64,000 nucleotides of DNA from CAVQWT01 sp963810815 (GCA_963810815.1 CAWEPB010000009.1:72094-136093), one strand, 5' to 3'. Positions 15,805 through 25,149 are shown, numbered from the stretch's first letter. Program-made: numbers and translations. Notes: a model not told the origin generated them from the letters alone.

Positions 15805-17316
15805 CCGAGGCGCTGTCGTACTTCTTCCTGTCGTGGACCGACCCGTACCTGCTCTTCCTCACGGCGGCGGGCACGTTCGCCGGCATCTACGTCGGCGCGA
15901 TTCCCGGGCTTGTCGGTCACGATGGCCGTGTCGATCCTGATCTCGTTCACGTTCAAGTGGAACGTCAACGAGGCGCTGGCGCTGATCGCCGGCATCTACC
16001 TCGGCGGCGTCTACGGCGGCTCGCGCAGCGCCATCCTGCTCAACATTCCGGGCGCTCCGGCGGCGATCGCGACCGCGCTCGACGGCTACCCGCTGGCCAA
16101 GCGCGGCGAGGCCGGAACGGCGATCGGGCTCACGACGGTCGTGTCGGTGCTGGGCGGCTTCATCGGCGTCATCGCGCTGGCGGCGGGGGCGCCGGCATTG
16201 TCCAAGCTTTCGCTGCTGTTCGCCCCGCGCGATTACCTGCTGCTCGCCATCTGGGGCATCTTGCTCGTCGGGAGCCTGTCCGGGGAGTCGCTGGCCAAGG
16301 GCGTATTCGCGGGGGCCCTCGGCGTGCTGCTTGGCATGGTCGGCCTCGACCCGATGACGGCGGAAGGCCGCTTCACCTTCGGGTCCATCCAGCTGACCGG
16401 GGGCATTCCGTACGTCGCGGCGATGATCGGCTTCTTCGGCGTCGCCGAAGTGCTGGTGCAGCTGCACACGCTCGCCGTCAAGCCGGTCAAGCAGAACGTC
16501 AGGAAGATCCTGCCGTCGTGGGATCTGCTGAAGAAGTACCTGCCACTCGGATTGCGCTGCTCGTCGATCGGTGTGGTGATCGGTGCGTTGCCCGGCGCCG
16601 GCGGCGACATCGCGGCGCTGATGGCCTACGACCACGCCAAGCGCACGACCAAGAACCCGTCGCGGCCCTTCGGCGAGGGCGCGTACGAAGGCATCGTCGC
16701 GCCCGAATCGGCGAACAACGCGGCGGTCGGCGGCGCCTACATCCCGATGCTGACGCTGGGCATCCCCGGCGACGCAGTGACGGCGGTGATCATCGGCGCA
16801 CTGTACATCCACGGACTGAAGCCCGGCCCGATGATGCTGCTCGAGACCCCGCACCTGTTCTGGTTCTGCGTCGGCAACCTAGCGCTCGCCAACATCTTCC
16901 TGCTGCCGATGGGTCTGTCGGGCATTCGCATCTTCGCCAAGATCGTCGAGACGCCGAAGGCGATCCTGCTGCCGCTGATCCTCGTGCTGTCCGCGGTGGG
17001 GACCTACGCGATCCAGAACAATCCGGTCGACATCTACTGGATGCTGGGCTTCGGCGTGCTCGGCTATTTCCTGAAGATGTACGGCTTCCAGGTCGGCCCG
17101 GTGATCCTCGGCATCATCCTGGGACCGCTGATGGACGTGTCGTACCGGCGCGCGATGATCTCGACCGGCGACGATCCGCTTGCGTTCCTGGGCGAGTTCT
17201 TCACCAGTCCCATTTCGGCGATCCTCACCGCGGCGCTGGCGGCGACGATCCTCAGCCAGACGACGCTGTGGGCCAGGCTCACCGGGCGCAAACCCGGCCT
17301 CAAAGTCCCGGGCTGA
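15801..17316 (+). CDS. tctA: Tripartite tricarboxylate transporter large subunit (one-base frameshift)
   Basis: Large TctA permease, about 504 residues and 10-12 helices once corrected. The first 36 residues (to YVGAIPGL) are in the frame starting at 15801. The remainder (SVTMAVSILISFTFKWNVNEALAL onward) is in the next frame to 17316. Removing one T at 15910/15911 restores GAIPGLSVTMAVS and a perfect 505-codon reading frame, so this is very probably an indel error. Family blocks GGVYGGSRSAILLNIPGAP, GALPGAGGDIAALMAYDHAKR and PESANNAAVGGAYIPMLTLGIPG are intact. Confidence 0.85.
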
Positions 17317-17332
17317 CCGAGCCGACAGGACG

Positions 17333-17443
17333 ATGAATCAGGACCAGATCGACCGCGTGGCGGCAATCCACAGGCAGCAGCCCGTCACCACCCATTCCAA
17401 CCGGCCGGCAAGCGCAGGTGCGCCCGGCACCACGACCACCTAG
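17333..17443 (+). CDS. Possible 36-residue small protein
   Basis: ATG to TAG between tctA and the aldehyde dehydrogenase, ending 11 bases before the next ATG. The product is polar (Gln/Thr/Pro/Ala) with no recognised motif. AGGA lies four bases before the ATG. It could be a leader or chance; the gap is otherwise featureless. Confidence 0.2.
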   Translation: MNQDQIDRVAAIHRQQPVTTHSNRPASAGAPGTTTT

Positions 17444-17454
17444 AGAGGGAGCCC

Positions 17455-18903
17455 ATGGCCAGTCCCGCGGAACCGAAGAAAGGCATCACCGAGGAACAGC
17501 AGCAGGAGCTCGACGAGGTCTTTGCGCGCGCGAGGAAGGCGCTGGCGATCATCGAGACCTACGACCAGGCGCGCGTCGACCGCCTGTGCCAGGCGGTGGC
17601 CTGGGCCGTTGCCAACAAGAAGACCTTCACCCGCCTGGTCGAGGAAGGCATCGCCGAAAGCGGATTGGGCGATCCTGTGTCGCGGATGGGCAAGCGGATG
17701 AAGATCCGCGGCGTGCTGCGCGACGCGCTGCGACAGAAGAGTGTCGGCATCATCGAGGAGCTGCCGGAGAAGGGCATCGTCAAGTACGGCAAGCCCGCCG
17801 GCATCATCGCCTGCATCGTGCCGACGACCAACCCGGACCTGACGCCGGCCGGCAACGCGATCTACGGCATCAAGGCGCGTGACGTCGTGATCTTCTCGCC
17901 GCATCCCCGGTCGAAGAAGACGTCGTTCGAGACGGTGCGCCTGATGCGCGAGGCGCTCGAGCGCGAGGGCGCGCCCGCCGACATCCTGCAGTGCCTGACC
18001 CGTGTGAACATTCCGATGTCGCAGGCGCTGATGGCGCGGGCGGACCTCATCGTCGCGACCGGCGGGCAGCCGATGGTCCGCGCCGCGTACAGCTCGGGCA
18101 CGCCGGCCTACGGCGTGGGTTCCGGCAACTCGACGATGATCATCGACGAGACGGCGAACGTCGAGGAAGCGGCGCGCAACACGCGGCTGTCCAAGACCTC
18201 GGACTTCGGCTCGGGCTGCTCGGCCGACGGCAACCTGATCATCGAGGCGTCGATCTTCGACAAGCTGCTGGCGCAGCTGCAGGCGGAGGGCGGCTATCTC
18301 GCCTCGCCGCAGGAAAAGGAGATGCTGCGCAAGGCCATGTGGGACGACGAGCGCCACCGCACCGTCGAGACCGTGGCGATCGCGCCGCAGCAGCTCGCGA
18401 AGATCGCCGGCTTCGAGATCCCCGCCGACCGCAAGTTCATCATCGTCCACGGCGACGGCATCGGCAAGGAACACCACTTCTCCGGCGAAAAGCTGACCAC
18501 GCTGCTCGCCGTCTACAAGTACACGGGCTTCGACCAGGCGCTCGACATGATGCGCGCGGTCTACGAGGTCGGCGGCAAGGGCCACTCCTGCGGCATCTAC
18601 TCGTTCGACCAGGATCACATCCACCGGCTCGCCATGGCGGCGCCCGTCTCGCGGATCATGGTGCGGCAGCCGCAGTCGAAGGCCAACGCCGGCGCGTTCA
18701 ACAACGGGATGCCGATGACGTCCAGCCTCGGCTGCGGCACCTGGGGCGGCAACATCATCTCCGAGAACGTGCACCTGAAGCACTACCTCAACACGACGTG
18801 GGTGTCGGTGCCGATCAAGGAGGACAAGCCCTCGGACGAGGAGCTGTTCGGCCCGTTCTACGACCCGGCGCTCGAGGCCGAGGTCGAGACGATCACGACC
18901 TGA
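17455..18903 (+). CDS. CoA-acylating aldehyde dehydrogenase
   Basis: 482-residue member of the short ALDH branch that oxidises an aldehyde to an acyl-CoA (EutE/AdhE-N/sulfoacetaldehyde-dehydrogenase type). It carries GKPAGIIACIVPTTNPDLTPAGNAIYGIKARD, the cofactor loop TPAYGVGSGNS and the catalytic Cys at C255 (KTSDFGSGCSADGN). It lacks the Glu-containing block of hydrolytic ALDHs. GAGAGGGAGCCC precedes the ATG. It heads an operon with a citryl-CoA-lyase-like gene and a ThDP enzyme, so it may take an aldehyde made by the ThDP enzyme to a CoA ester. Sulfoacetaldehyde is one family substrate but is not proven here. Confidence 0.85.
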   Translation: MASPAEPKKGITEEQQQELDEVFARARKALAIIETYDQARVDRLCQAVAWAVANKKTFTRLVEEGIAESGLGDPVSRMGKRMKIRGVLRDALRQKSVGIIEELPEKGIVKYGKPAGIIACIVPTTNPDLTPAGNAIYGIKARDVVIFSPHPRSKKTSFETVRLMREALEREGAPADILQCLTRVNIPMSQALMARADLIVATGGQPMVRAAYSSGTPAYGVGSGNSTMIIDETANVEEAARNTRLSKTSDFGSGCSADGNLIIEASIFDKLLAQLQAEGGYLASPQEKEMLRKAMWDDERHRTVETVAIAPQQLAKIAGFEIPADRKFIIVHGDGIGKEHHFSGEKLTTLLAVYKYTGFDQALDMMRAVYEVGGKGHSCGIYSFDQDHIHRLAMAAPVSRIMVRQPQSKANAGAFNNGMPMTSSLGCGTWGGNIISENVHLKHYLNTTWVSVPIKEDKPSDEELFGPFYDPALEAEVETITT

Positions 18904-18954
18904 CCGCGCACCTCTGCCGCACCCGCCACACCCCGCGACCCGACGAGACAGCCC

Positions 18955-19841
18955 ATGCCGACGAAGACACCGGAACAACTGATTGCCGACTGCAGCGCGT
19001 GGTGGGACACGTCGATCATCGACATCCACCCCGGCAAGATCGCCATCCGCGGCTATCCGATCGAGGAGCTGATCGGCAACGTCCGCTTTCCCGACATGAT
19101 CTGGCTGATGCTGCGCGGCGAGCTGCCGACGCGCGCGCAGGGCGACCTGCTCGAGGCGGCGATGGTGCCCGGCGTCGACCACGGCCCGCACGCGCCGTCG
19201 ATCGCCATCGCGCAGATGGCGGTGTCCTGCGGCCTGCCGGTCAACGGCGCGATGGCCTCCGCGATCAACGTGCTCGACGACGTCCACGGCGGCGCGGGCG
19301 AGCAGTGCATGCAGCTCTACCGCGAGATCGACGCGGCCGCCGGCCCCGACGGCGACCTCGTCGCGGCGGCCGAGAAGGTCATCCGCGGCCGCATGGCCGC
19401 CGGCGACAAGATCGTGCCGGGCTTCGGCCACCGCTTCCACCCGATCGACCCGCGCACGGCGCCGCTGTTCGCGCTGGTGGCGAAGGCGAAGGCCGCAGGG
19501 CGCCGTCAGCGGACGCTGGGCGGCGATCGGCCACGCGGTCGAGGCCGCGCTGAAGGCGATCAAGGGTCGCCACATCCCGATGAACATCGACGGCATCACC
19601 GCCGTCATCTTCTGCGAGCTGGGCTTCGAGCCGGAACTGGGGCGCGGCCTGTTCATCCTGTCGCGCTCCGTCGGCATCCTTGCGCACGCGTGGGAACAGA
19701 AGCAGAAGGGCGTGCGGATCAAGGGGCCGATGCCGAGGGAAATTCCGTATCCGCTATTCCGGACCGGCGCGCCGCGCCGTGCCTGTCAACGCCACCGCCA
19801 CCGCCACCGCCGGCGCGCAGCCGGCCTCCGGCGACGACTGA
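18955..19841 (+). pseudogene. Citryl-CoA-lyase / citrate-synthase-like protein (frameshifted)
   Basis: Short citrate-synthase-fold protein of about 295 residues when repaired. It has GKIAIRGYPIEELIG, VDHGPHAPSIAIAQMAV, LDDVHGGAGEQCMQLY and VPGFGHRFHPIDPR in the first frame. AAIGHAVEAALKAIKG and MNIDGITAVIFCELGFEPELGRGLF follow in the next frame. Removing one G from the GGG at 19498-19500 joins them as KAAGAVSGRWAAIGHA. A second shift near 19750-19765 is needed to reach the likely end at 19841. The length and HGPxAPS block fit citryl-CoA lyases, which split or form an acyl-CoA C-C bond. It sits between the acylating ALDH and the ThDP enzyme. Confidence 0.65.
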
Positions 19842-19907
19842 CCCGAACCCATTCACGGCGGCCCGGGGGCGGCAATGCCGCCGCCCCGACGCCCGAAGGA
19901 GCCAGCA

Positions 19908-21674
19908 ATGAAGGACCTGATTTCCAACCAACTGGTGAAGTATCTCGAGGCGAGAGGCGTCAAGCACATCTTCGGCCTCTGCGGCCACACCAACATCGCC
20001 GTGCTCGCCGCGCTGTCGAAGAGCAGGAAGATCAAGTTCGTCAATACGCGGCACGAGCAGGTCGCCGCGCACGCGGCCGACGGCTACGCGCGGGCGACCA
20101 ACAAGGCCTCGGTGCTGCTGACGCACCTCTCCCCCGGCCTGACCAACGCGGCGACCGGCGTCGCCAACGCGGCGCTCGACTCGATCCCGATGGTCGTGAT
20201 CGCCGGCGACGTGCCGACGCACTATTTCGGCAAGCACCCGCACCAGGAAGTGAACCTGCACGCCGACGCGTCGCAGTACGAGATCTACCGGCCGTTCGTC
20301 AAGCGCGCGTGGCGCGTGGATTCGCCGCACCTGTTCCCCGAGATCCTGGAAAAGGCGTTCACGCTCGCCGAGAGCGGCCGCCCGGGTCCGGTGCTGGTCG
20401 ACGTGCCGATGGACGTCTTCTCCAAGGAGATCGACGTCGCGCTTTGGAAGCGCGTCCTCGGCAACGCGAAGGCGCTGCAGAAGCCGACGATCGACGAGAA
20501 GGTCGCCGAGGAGATCGTCGGCAAGCTGATCGCGGCGAAGAACCCGCTGCTCTACGTCGGCGGCGGCATCCTCCTGGCGGACGCCGCGAAGGAACTGCGC
20601 GAGCTGGCCGAGCACCTGCAGCTCCCGGTCGCGCACACGCTGATGGGCAAGGGCGCGCTGCCGGACGACCACCCGCTGATCCTCGGCATGACCGGGTTCT
20701 GGGGCACCAAGTTCATCAACGACAAGACCCGCAGCGCGGACTGGATCCTGGGGCTGGGCACCCGCTTCTCCGAGGCCGACTGCAGCTCGTGGGAAGAGAA
20801 GTACACGTTCCGGATGCCCCCGACGAAGCTGATCCACATCGACATCGACCCGGCCGAGATCGGCCGGAACTATCCGGTCGAGATCGGCGCGGTGGCCGAC
20901 CTCAAGGAGGCGCTGAAGGTCCTGGTCCGCGTCGCGCGCCGGCTCGCCCCCAAAGGCCTGAAGCGCGACAAGCTGGTGGCGGAGATGGCCGCCAACCGGA
21001 AGAAGTTCGCCGCCGGGCTGAAGAAGGCGCAGGAGAGCAGCCAGTGGCCGATGCGTCCGGAGCGGATCCTCGCCGACCTCCGTGCCGTGATGCCCCGCGA
21101 CGCGCTCCTGTGCACCGACGTGGGCTGGAACAAGAACGGCATGGCGCAGCAGTACCCGATCTACACGCCGGGCAGCGTCTTCACGCCGGGCGGGTTCGCG
21201 ACGATGGGCTTCGGCTCGCCGGCGGCGCTGGGCGCCAAGGTGGCCTGCCCGGACAAGGTCGTCGTGGCGCTGATCGGCGACGGCGGCTTCGGCCAGAACC
21301 CGGCGGCGCTCGCCACCGCGTTCGAGGAAGACATCGCGGTCGTCTGGGTGATCATGAACAACCACGCCTTCGGCACCATCGCCGGCCTCGAGGCGGCGCA
21401 CTACGGCACGACCTTCGCGACGGTGTTCGAGAAGGACGGCAAGAGCTGGTCGCCGGACTACGCGGCGATCGCCCGCGCCTACGGCATCGACGGCGTCAAG
21501 GTGGGCTCCGCCGCCGAATTCAGGCCGGCGCTGGAGAAGGCGGTCAAGTCGAAGCGACCCGTCGTCATCGACGTCTACATGAAGAACGAGCCGGTGCCCA
21601 CCGCAGGCCACTGGAACATCATGGACATCTACTCGCCGGGCAAGAAGGTGCACCACGTGAGCACCGGCGGCTGA
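19908..21674 (+). CDS. Thiamine-diphosphate-dependent lyase (acetolactate-synthase superfamily)
   Basis: 588 residues with the three-domain ThDP fold. The activating Glu is E50 (NTRHEQVAAHAADGYARAT), the central domain carries PLLYVGGG, and the ThDP/Mg motif is GDG 457-459 with NN 484-485, the usual spacing. AAGGAG lies seven bases before the ATG. Relatives include acetolactate synthase, sulfoacetaldehyde acetyltransferase, IolD (cyclic diketone hydrolase) and cyclohexane-1,2-dione hydrolase; motifs alone do not decide between them. Next to an acylating ALDH and cyclitol/shikimate-type enzymes, cleavage of a cyclic or 2-oxo acid to an aldehyde is an attractive but unproven role. Confidence 0.85.
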   Translation: MKDLISNQLVKYLEARGVKHIFGLCGHTNIAVLAALSKSRKIKFVNTRHEQVAAHAADGYARATNKASVLLTHLSPGLTNAATGVANAALDSIPMVVIAGDVPTHYFGKHPHQEVNLHADASQYEIYRPFVKRAWRVDSPHLFPEILEKAFTLAESGRPGPVLVDVPMDVFSKEIDVALWKRVLGNAKALQKPTIDEKVAEEIVGKLIAAKNPLLYVGGGILLADAAKELRELAEHLQLPVAHTLMGKGALPDDHPLILGMTGFWGTKFINDKTRSADWILGLGTRFSEADCSSWEEKYTFRMPPTKLIHIDIDPAEIGRNYPVEIGAVADLKEALKVLVRVARRLAPKGLKRDKLVAEMAANRKKFAAGLKKAQESSQWPMRPERILADLRAVMPRDALLCTDVGWNKNGMAQQYPIYTPGSVFTPGGFATMGFGSPAALGAKVACPDKVVVALIGDGGFGQNPAALATAFEEDIAVVWVIMNNHAFGTIAGLEAAHYGTTFATVFEKDGKSWSPDYAAIARAYGIDGVKVGSAAEFRPALEKAVKSKRPVVIDVYMKNEPVPTAGHWNIMDIYSPGKKVHHVSTGG

Positions 21675-21691
21675 CACCGGCGAGGCCCGGA

Positions 21692-21722
21692 GCCGCGGCC
21701 GCCACCGGAGCGGGGCCGCGGC
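21692..21722 (+). repeat. Strong hairpin between ThDP gene and TIM-barrel gene
   Basis: Perfect 9-bp arms GCCGCGGCC and GGCCGCGGC with a 13-base loop, in the 118-base gap. There is no T tract, so it may be an mRNA-processing or stabilising hairpin rather than a terminator. Confidence 0.4.
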
Positions 21723-21792
21723 CACGGTCCCGACGGGTGCGCGCCTCGAGCGCGCGACGCCGCGCAGCCACCATGTGAGGAGGTCGATCAGC

Positions 21793-22698
21793 ATGAAGCA
21801 GGAATTTTCCCTTGCCCACCTGACGGTGCTGGGCTGCCCGCCGCCGGAGATGACCTACATCGCGGCGCGCGCCGGCTACGACTACGTCAGCATCCGCCCC
21901 ATCTACATGGGGCTGCCCGGCGAGCCCAACTACGCGCTGGCCGACAACCCGCAGATGCTCAAGCAGACGAAGCGGGCGCTCGCGTCGACGGGTGTGCGCG
22001 TGCACGACATCGAGCTGGCCCGCGTCTACGAGGGCCTGCACCCGACGAAGTACCTGCCGGCGATGGAGGTCGCGGCCGAGCTCGGCGCCAAGGCCGTCCT
22101 TTCGAGCATCTGGGGCGGCGAGCGCGAGTTCTACATCGAGAAGTTCGCCGAGATCTGCGACCTCGCCAAGCCGTTCGGACTGACCGTGGATCTCGAGTAC
22201 GTCCCCATCGCCGCGGTGGCCAACCTGGCGCAGGCGGCCGACGTGTTGCGCACGGTCGGCAGGAGCAACGCGGGGCTGATGGTCGACATGCACCACTTCC
22301 ACCGCGCCCGCGACAACCCGGCCGATCTCGACGCGCTGCCGCGCGAGTGGTTCCATTTCGCCCACCTGTGCGACGCGCCGGCCGAGATCCCGACCGAACG
22401 CGCCGAGATGATCCGCATCCTGCGCGAGGCGCGCCTCTACGTCGGCGAGGGCGGCATCGACGTCGCCGGCATCCTCGCGCACATCCCGCACTGCGTCTAT
22501 TCGATCGAGCTGCCCAACAAGGAGCGGCACGAGGAGATCGGCTACGCCGAACACGCGACGCGGTGCCTGGAGACGCTGAAGGCGTATCTCGCCGAGCATC
22601 CGGCCGAGAAGGGTGCCCGCGACAAGCGCCGCACCGGAACCGCAACGGCCGGGAGCCGGCGCGCCGTCGCCGCCCAACGATCGGAGCGCATGTCATGA
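21793..22698 (+). CDS. Metal-dependent TIM-barrel isomerase/dehydratase (xylose-isomerase-like)
   Basis: 301-residue sugar-phosphate isomerase/epimerase-like barrel. The four metal ligands look intact: E135 (VDLEYVP), D165 (LMVDMHHFH), H191 (FHFAHLCDAP) and E239 (YSIELPN). These positions almost match the E134, D165, Q191 and E239 that I recall for dehydroshikimate dehydratase QuiC1, so a dehydratase or isomerase acting on a cyclic polyol acid is plausible. GAGGAGG lies upstream; ATG 21775 is an alternative. The last 25 residues are basic low-complexity. It overlaps the AroD homologue by ATGA. Confidence 0.82.
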   Translation: MKQEFSLAHLTVLGCPPPEMTYIAARAGYDYVSIRPIYMGLPGEPNYALADNPQMLKQTKRALASTGVRVHDIELARVYEGLHPTKYLPAMEVAAELGAKAVLSSIWGGEREFYIEKFAEICDLAKPFGLTVDLEYVPIAAVANLAQAADVLRTVGRSNAGLMVDMHHFHRARDNPADLDALPREWFHFAHLCDAPAEIPTERAEMIRILREARLYVGEGGIDVAGILAHIPHCVYSIELPNKERHEEIGYAEHATRCLETLKAYLAEHPAEKGARDKRRTGTATAGSRRAVAAQRSERMS

Positions 22699-23483
22699 AG
22701 AAGCACATCAAGGCGGTCGACGCGCGCGGCAGGAAGCTGGGCGGCGAAACTCCGCTGCTCTGCACCCCGCTGGTCGGCCGGACCCGCGAGCGGGTGCTCG
22801 CCGAGGCCGCCAGCGTCCTCCGGCAGAAGCCGGACCTCATCGAGTGGCGGGTCGATTTCTTCGACGCGATCGCCGACACCGCCGCCGTGATCGAGACGGC
22901 CCGAGCGCTGCGGGAGGTCGTCGGCAAGCGCCCCGTCATCTTCACCCGTCGCTCCGAAAGCGAGGGCGGCGAGCGGATCGCGATCGGCGACGGGGCGGTG
23001 GTCGAGCTCTACGGGGCCGTGGCGGCGACGCGTCTCGTCGACTTCCTCGATTTCGAGATGGGCAACGACCCCGAGCACCTGCGCCAGGTGCGGGACTGCA
23101 CGCGACGGCACGAGATCCGGCTGATCCTGTCCTATCACAACGTCAGCTACACGCCGGGGCTCGACTACCTCGTCGACCGGTTCCTCGAGGCGGAGCGGCT
23201 CGGCGCCGACGTGGCGATGGTGCAGGTCATGCCGCGCAACCGCGCCGACGTCCTGCGGCTGCTCGCGGCGACCGCGGAGGCCGACGAGAAGACACGCATC
23301 CCGCTGATCAGCATCTCGCTGGGGCCGCTCGGGTCGGTGACGCGGATGGTCGGCGGCCTGTTCGGCTCGTGGCTGAGCTTCGCCGTCGGCGAATCCGCGT
23401 CGGCGCCCGGGCAGATCCCCATCGGCGACCTGGTGACGGTGTACGACATCATCCGCCGGGCCCGCGGCGGCGAAATGCTCTGA
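22695..23483 (+). CDS. Type I dehydroquinate-dehydratase homologue lacking the Schiff-base lysine
   Basis: 262-residue AroD-family barrel. Conserved: E/R of IEWRVDFF, EGG of SESEGGE, the catalytic His (H148, ILSYHN), Arg of SVTRMVGG and SAPGQIP. The Lys that forms the Schiff base in E. coli AroD (K170, in PKIALMP) is replaced by Met175 here (GADVAMVQVMP, ATG at 23217-23219). Ordinary dehydroquinase chemistry should therefore fail. The paralogue at 34.9 kb keeps this Lys. It is translationally coupled to the TIM-barrel gene upstream. Either a repurposed enzyme, a non-catalytic partner, or a single-base error (AAG to ATG). Confidence 0.82.
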   Translation: MKKHIKAVDARGRKLGGETPLLCTPLVGRTRERVLAEAASVLRQKPDLIEWRVDFFDAIADTAAVIETARALREVVGKRPVIFTRRSESEGGERIAIGDGAVVELYGAVAATRLVDFLDFEMGNDPEHLRQVRDCTRRHEIRLILSYHNVSYTPGLDYLVDRFLEAERLGADVAMVQVMPRNRADVLRLLAATAEADEKTRIPLISISLGPLGSVTRMVGGLFGSWLSFAVGESASAPGQIPIGDLVTVYDIIRRARGGEML

Positions 23484-23527
23484 CCCTGCGTCTTCCCCCC
23501 ACCCCGAACACGCGTCACGAGGCTCCC

Positions 23528-24361
23528 ATGATCAGCGGCAAGACCCGACTCATCGCCCACATCGGCTATCCGACCGAGTCGTTCAAGGCGCCGTTGATCT
23601 ACAACCCCTGGTTCGAGCAGCAGGGGATCGATGCCGTCGTCGTGCCGATGGGGGTGAGGGCCGACGACTATCCGGGGGTGCTCGCGTCGCTGCGGAAGCT
23701 CACGAACATCCACGGCGCCCTGGTGACGATGCCCCACAAGGTGACGACCGTCGCGCTGCTCGACGAGGCGAGCACCACGGTGAAGATCGCCGGATCCTGC
23801 AACGCGTTGCTGTTCAGGCCGGATGGCCGTCTCGTCGGCGACATGTTCGACGGGACGGGCTTCGTCCGCGGCCTGATGCGCAAGGGGCTGGTGCTGCGCG
23901 GTGCGACCTGCCTGGTGGTGGGTGCCGGCGGCGTCGGATCGGCGATCGCGGCGTCGCTGGCGGCCGAAGGGCCGGCGGCGCTCACCGTATTCGACACCGA
24001 CAGCGCGGCCGCGCACGGTCTGGCGACCCGGCTGCGGCAGCATTACGCGGACATCGACATCCGGGTCGGCTCCAACGACCCGGCCGGATACACGCTGGTG
24101 GTCAACGGCACCCCGCTGGGCATGAAGCCCGGCGATCCGCTGCCGTTCGACCCAGCGCGGCTGGCACCCGACACTTTCGTCGGCGAGGTGGTGATGAAGA
24201 CCGAGATCACGCCGCTGCTCGAGGCGGCGAGATCCCGCGGCTGCCGCTACCAGATCGGCACCGACATGCTGTTCGAGATGATTCCCCCCTATCTCGAGTT
24301 CTTCGGCTTCGGCACGGCGACGCCCGACCAGCTGCGCGCGGTCGCGCGGGTTTCGTACTGA
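23528..24361 (+). CDS. Shikimate-dehydrogenase homologue with altered substrate pocket
   Basis: 277-residue AroE/YdiB-type NAD(P) dehydrogenase. The catalytic Lys K71 (VTMPHK), N92 and Asp D108 (GDMFDG) are kept and the Rossmann motif GAGGVGSA is clear. The Ser pair that binds the shikimate carboxylate in AroE (SKS) is Phe19-Lys20-Ala21 here (TESFKAP), so the acid-binding end of the pocket differs. The housekeeping aroE is separate, at 39.0 kb, with SKS intact. It is last in the operon with the Lys-less AroD homologue. It probably oxidises a different cyclic polyol. Confidence 0.82.
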   Translation: MISGKTRLIAHIGYPTESFKAPLIYNPWFEQQGIDAVVVPMGVRADDYPGVLASLRKLTNIHGALVTMPHKVTTVALLDEASTTVKIAGSCNALLFRPDGRLVGDMFDGTGFVRGLMRKGLVLRGATCLVVGAGGVGSAIAASLAAEGPAALTVFDTDSAAAHGLATRLRQHYADIDIRVGSNDPAGYTLVVNGTPLGMKPGDPLPFDPARLAPDTFVGEVVMKTEITPLLEAARSRGCRYQIGTDMLFEMIPPYLEFFGFGTATPDQLRAVARVSY

Positions 24362-24480
24362 AGCCGGCGACGCGACGGACGGGGGACCTTGCCGTGCTGC
24401 ACCGCACCAATCACCTGCATTGCCGAGATTTGGCGGGTCTGTTAAGTTTTGCTTGCGACCCCGTCAATTTCAAGGCTGCC

Positions 24481-25149
24481 ATGGCCACGCAGGTTTCGTC
24501 CGACCGCACCACTGCGATGCGCAAGCCCAAGGCGCCGGAAGCCAACCGGGCCAGGATCCTCGTGGCCGCGATCGCCGAGTTCGCCTCGCGCGGCTTCAAG
24601 GGGGCGAGCATGGACGCCATCGCGGCGCGCACGAGCACGACGCGCGCGCTGATCAACTACTACTTCGGCGGCAAGGAGCAGCTGTACCTCGCGGTGCTGG
24701 AGCGCGTGTATGCCGAGATCCGCGACGCCGAGCGCGAGCTCGAGCTCGACCACCTGCCGCCGGTCGATGCGATCCGCCGCATCGTCGAGTTCACCTACGA
24801 CTACTACGTCGAGCACGAGTATTTCGTGCGGCTCGTGGTCGCCGAGAACCAGGCCAAGGGCCGCCTCATGAAACGCTCCGCGGCGCTGCGCACGGTCAAC
24901 CGGCCCATCGTCGACATGCTGGGCACCGTGATCGCCCGCGGCCAGGCCGACGGCACGTTCCGTCACGACGTCGATCCGATCGATGTCCACATGGCGATCG
25001 CGGCCCTGGGGATGTTCAACGTCACCAATCAGTACACCTTCGGCGCCATATTCCAGCGGGACATGGGCGCGAAGGGGGATGTGCCCTGCCGCCGTCGGAT
25101 GGTGGCGGAAATGGTCCTGCGCTGGCTCGAGCCCGAGTCGGACAGCTAG
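24481..25149 (+). CDS. TetR/AcrR-family regulator
   Basis: 222-residue TetR protein. The N-terminal HTH reads ANRARILVAAIAEFASRGFKGASMDAIAARTSTTRALINYYFGGKEQLYLAVLERVYAEIR; the C-terminal ligand domain is alpha-helical (YDYYVEHEYFVRLVVAENQA). The frame is open further upstream; ATG 24481 is chosen because coding character starts there, with ATG 24517 possible. It lies between the shikimate-like operon and the TRAP genes, all on the plus strand, so it may repress either. The preceding A+T-rich stretch (24440-24475) is the likely control region. Confidence 0.82.
   Translation: MATQVSSDRTTAMRKPKAPEANRARILVAAIAEFASRGFKGASMDAIAARTSTTRALINYYFGGKEQLYLAVLERVYAEIRDAERELELDHLPPVDAIRRIVEFTYDYYVEHEYFVRLVVAENQAKGRLMKRSAALRTVNRPIVDMLGTVIARGQADGTFRHDVDPIDVHMAIAALGMFNVTNQYTFGAIFQRDMGAKGDVPCRRRMVAEMVLRWLEPESDS

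Noticed and set aside
17455..21674. Taurine/sulfoacetate pathway (SauS plus Xsc)
   Set aside because: The enzyme classes fit loosely, but no sulfonate transporter, phosphotransacetylase or sulfite exporter is nearby, and the neighbours are shikimate/cyclitol-type; kept only as an alternative.
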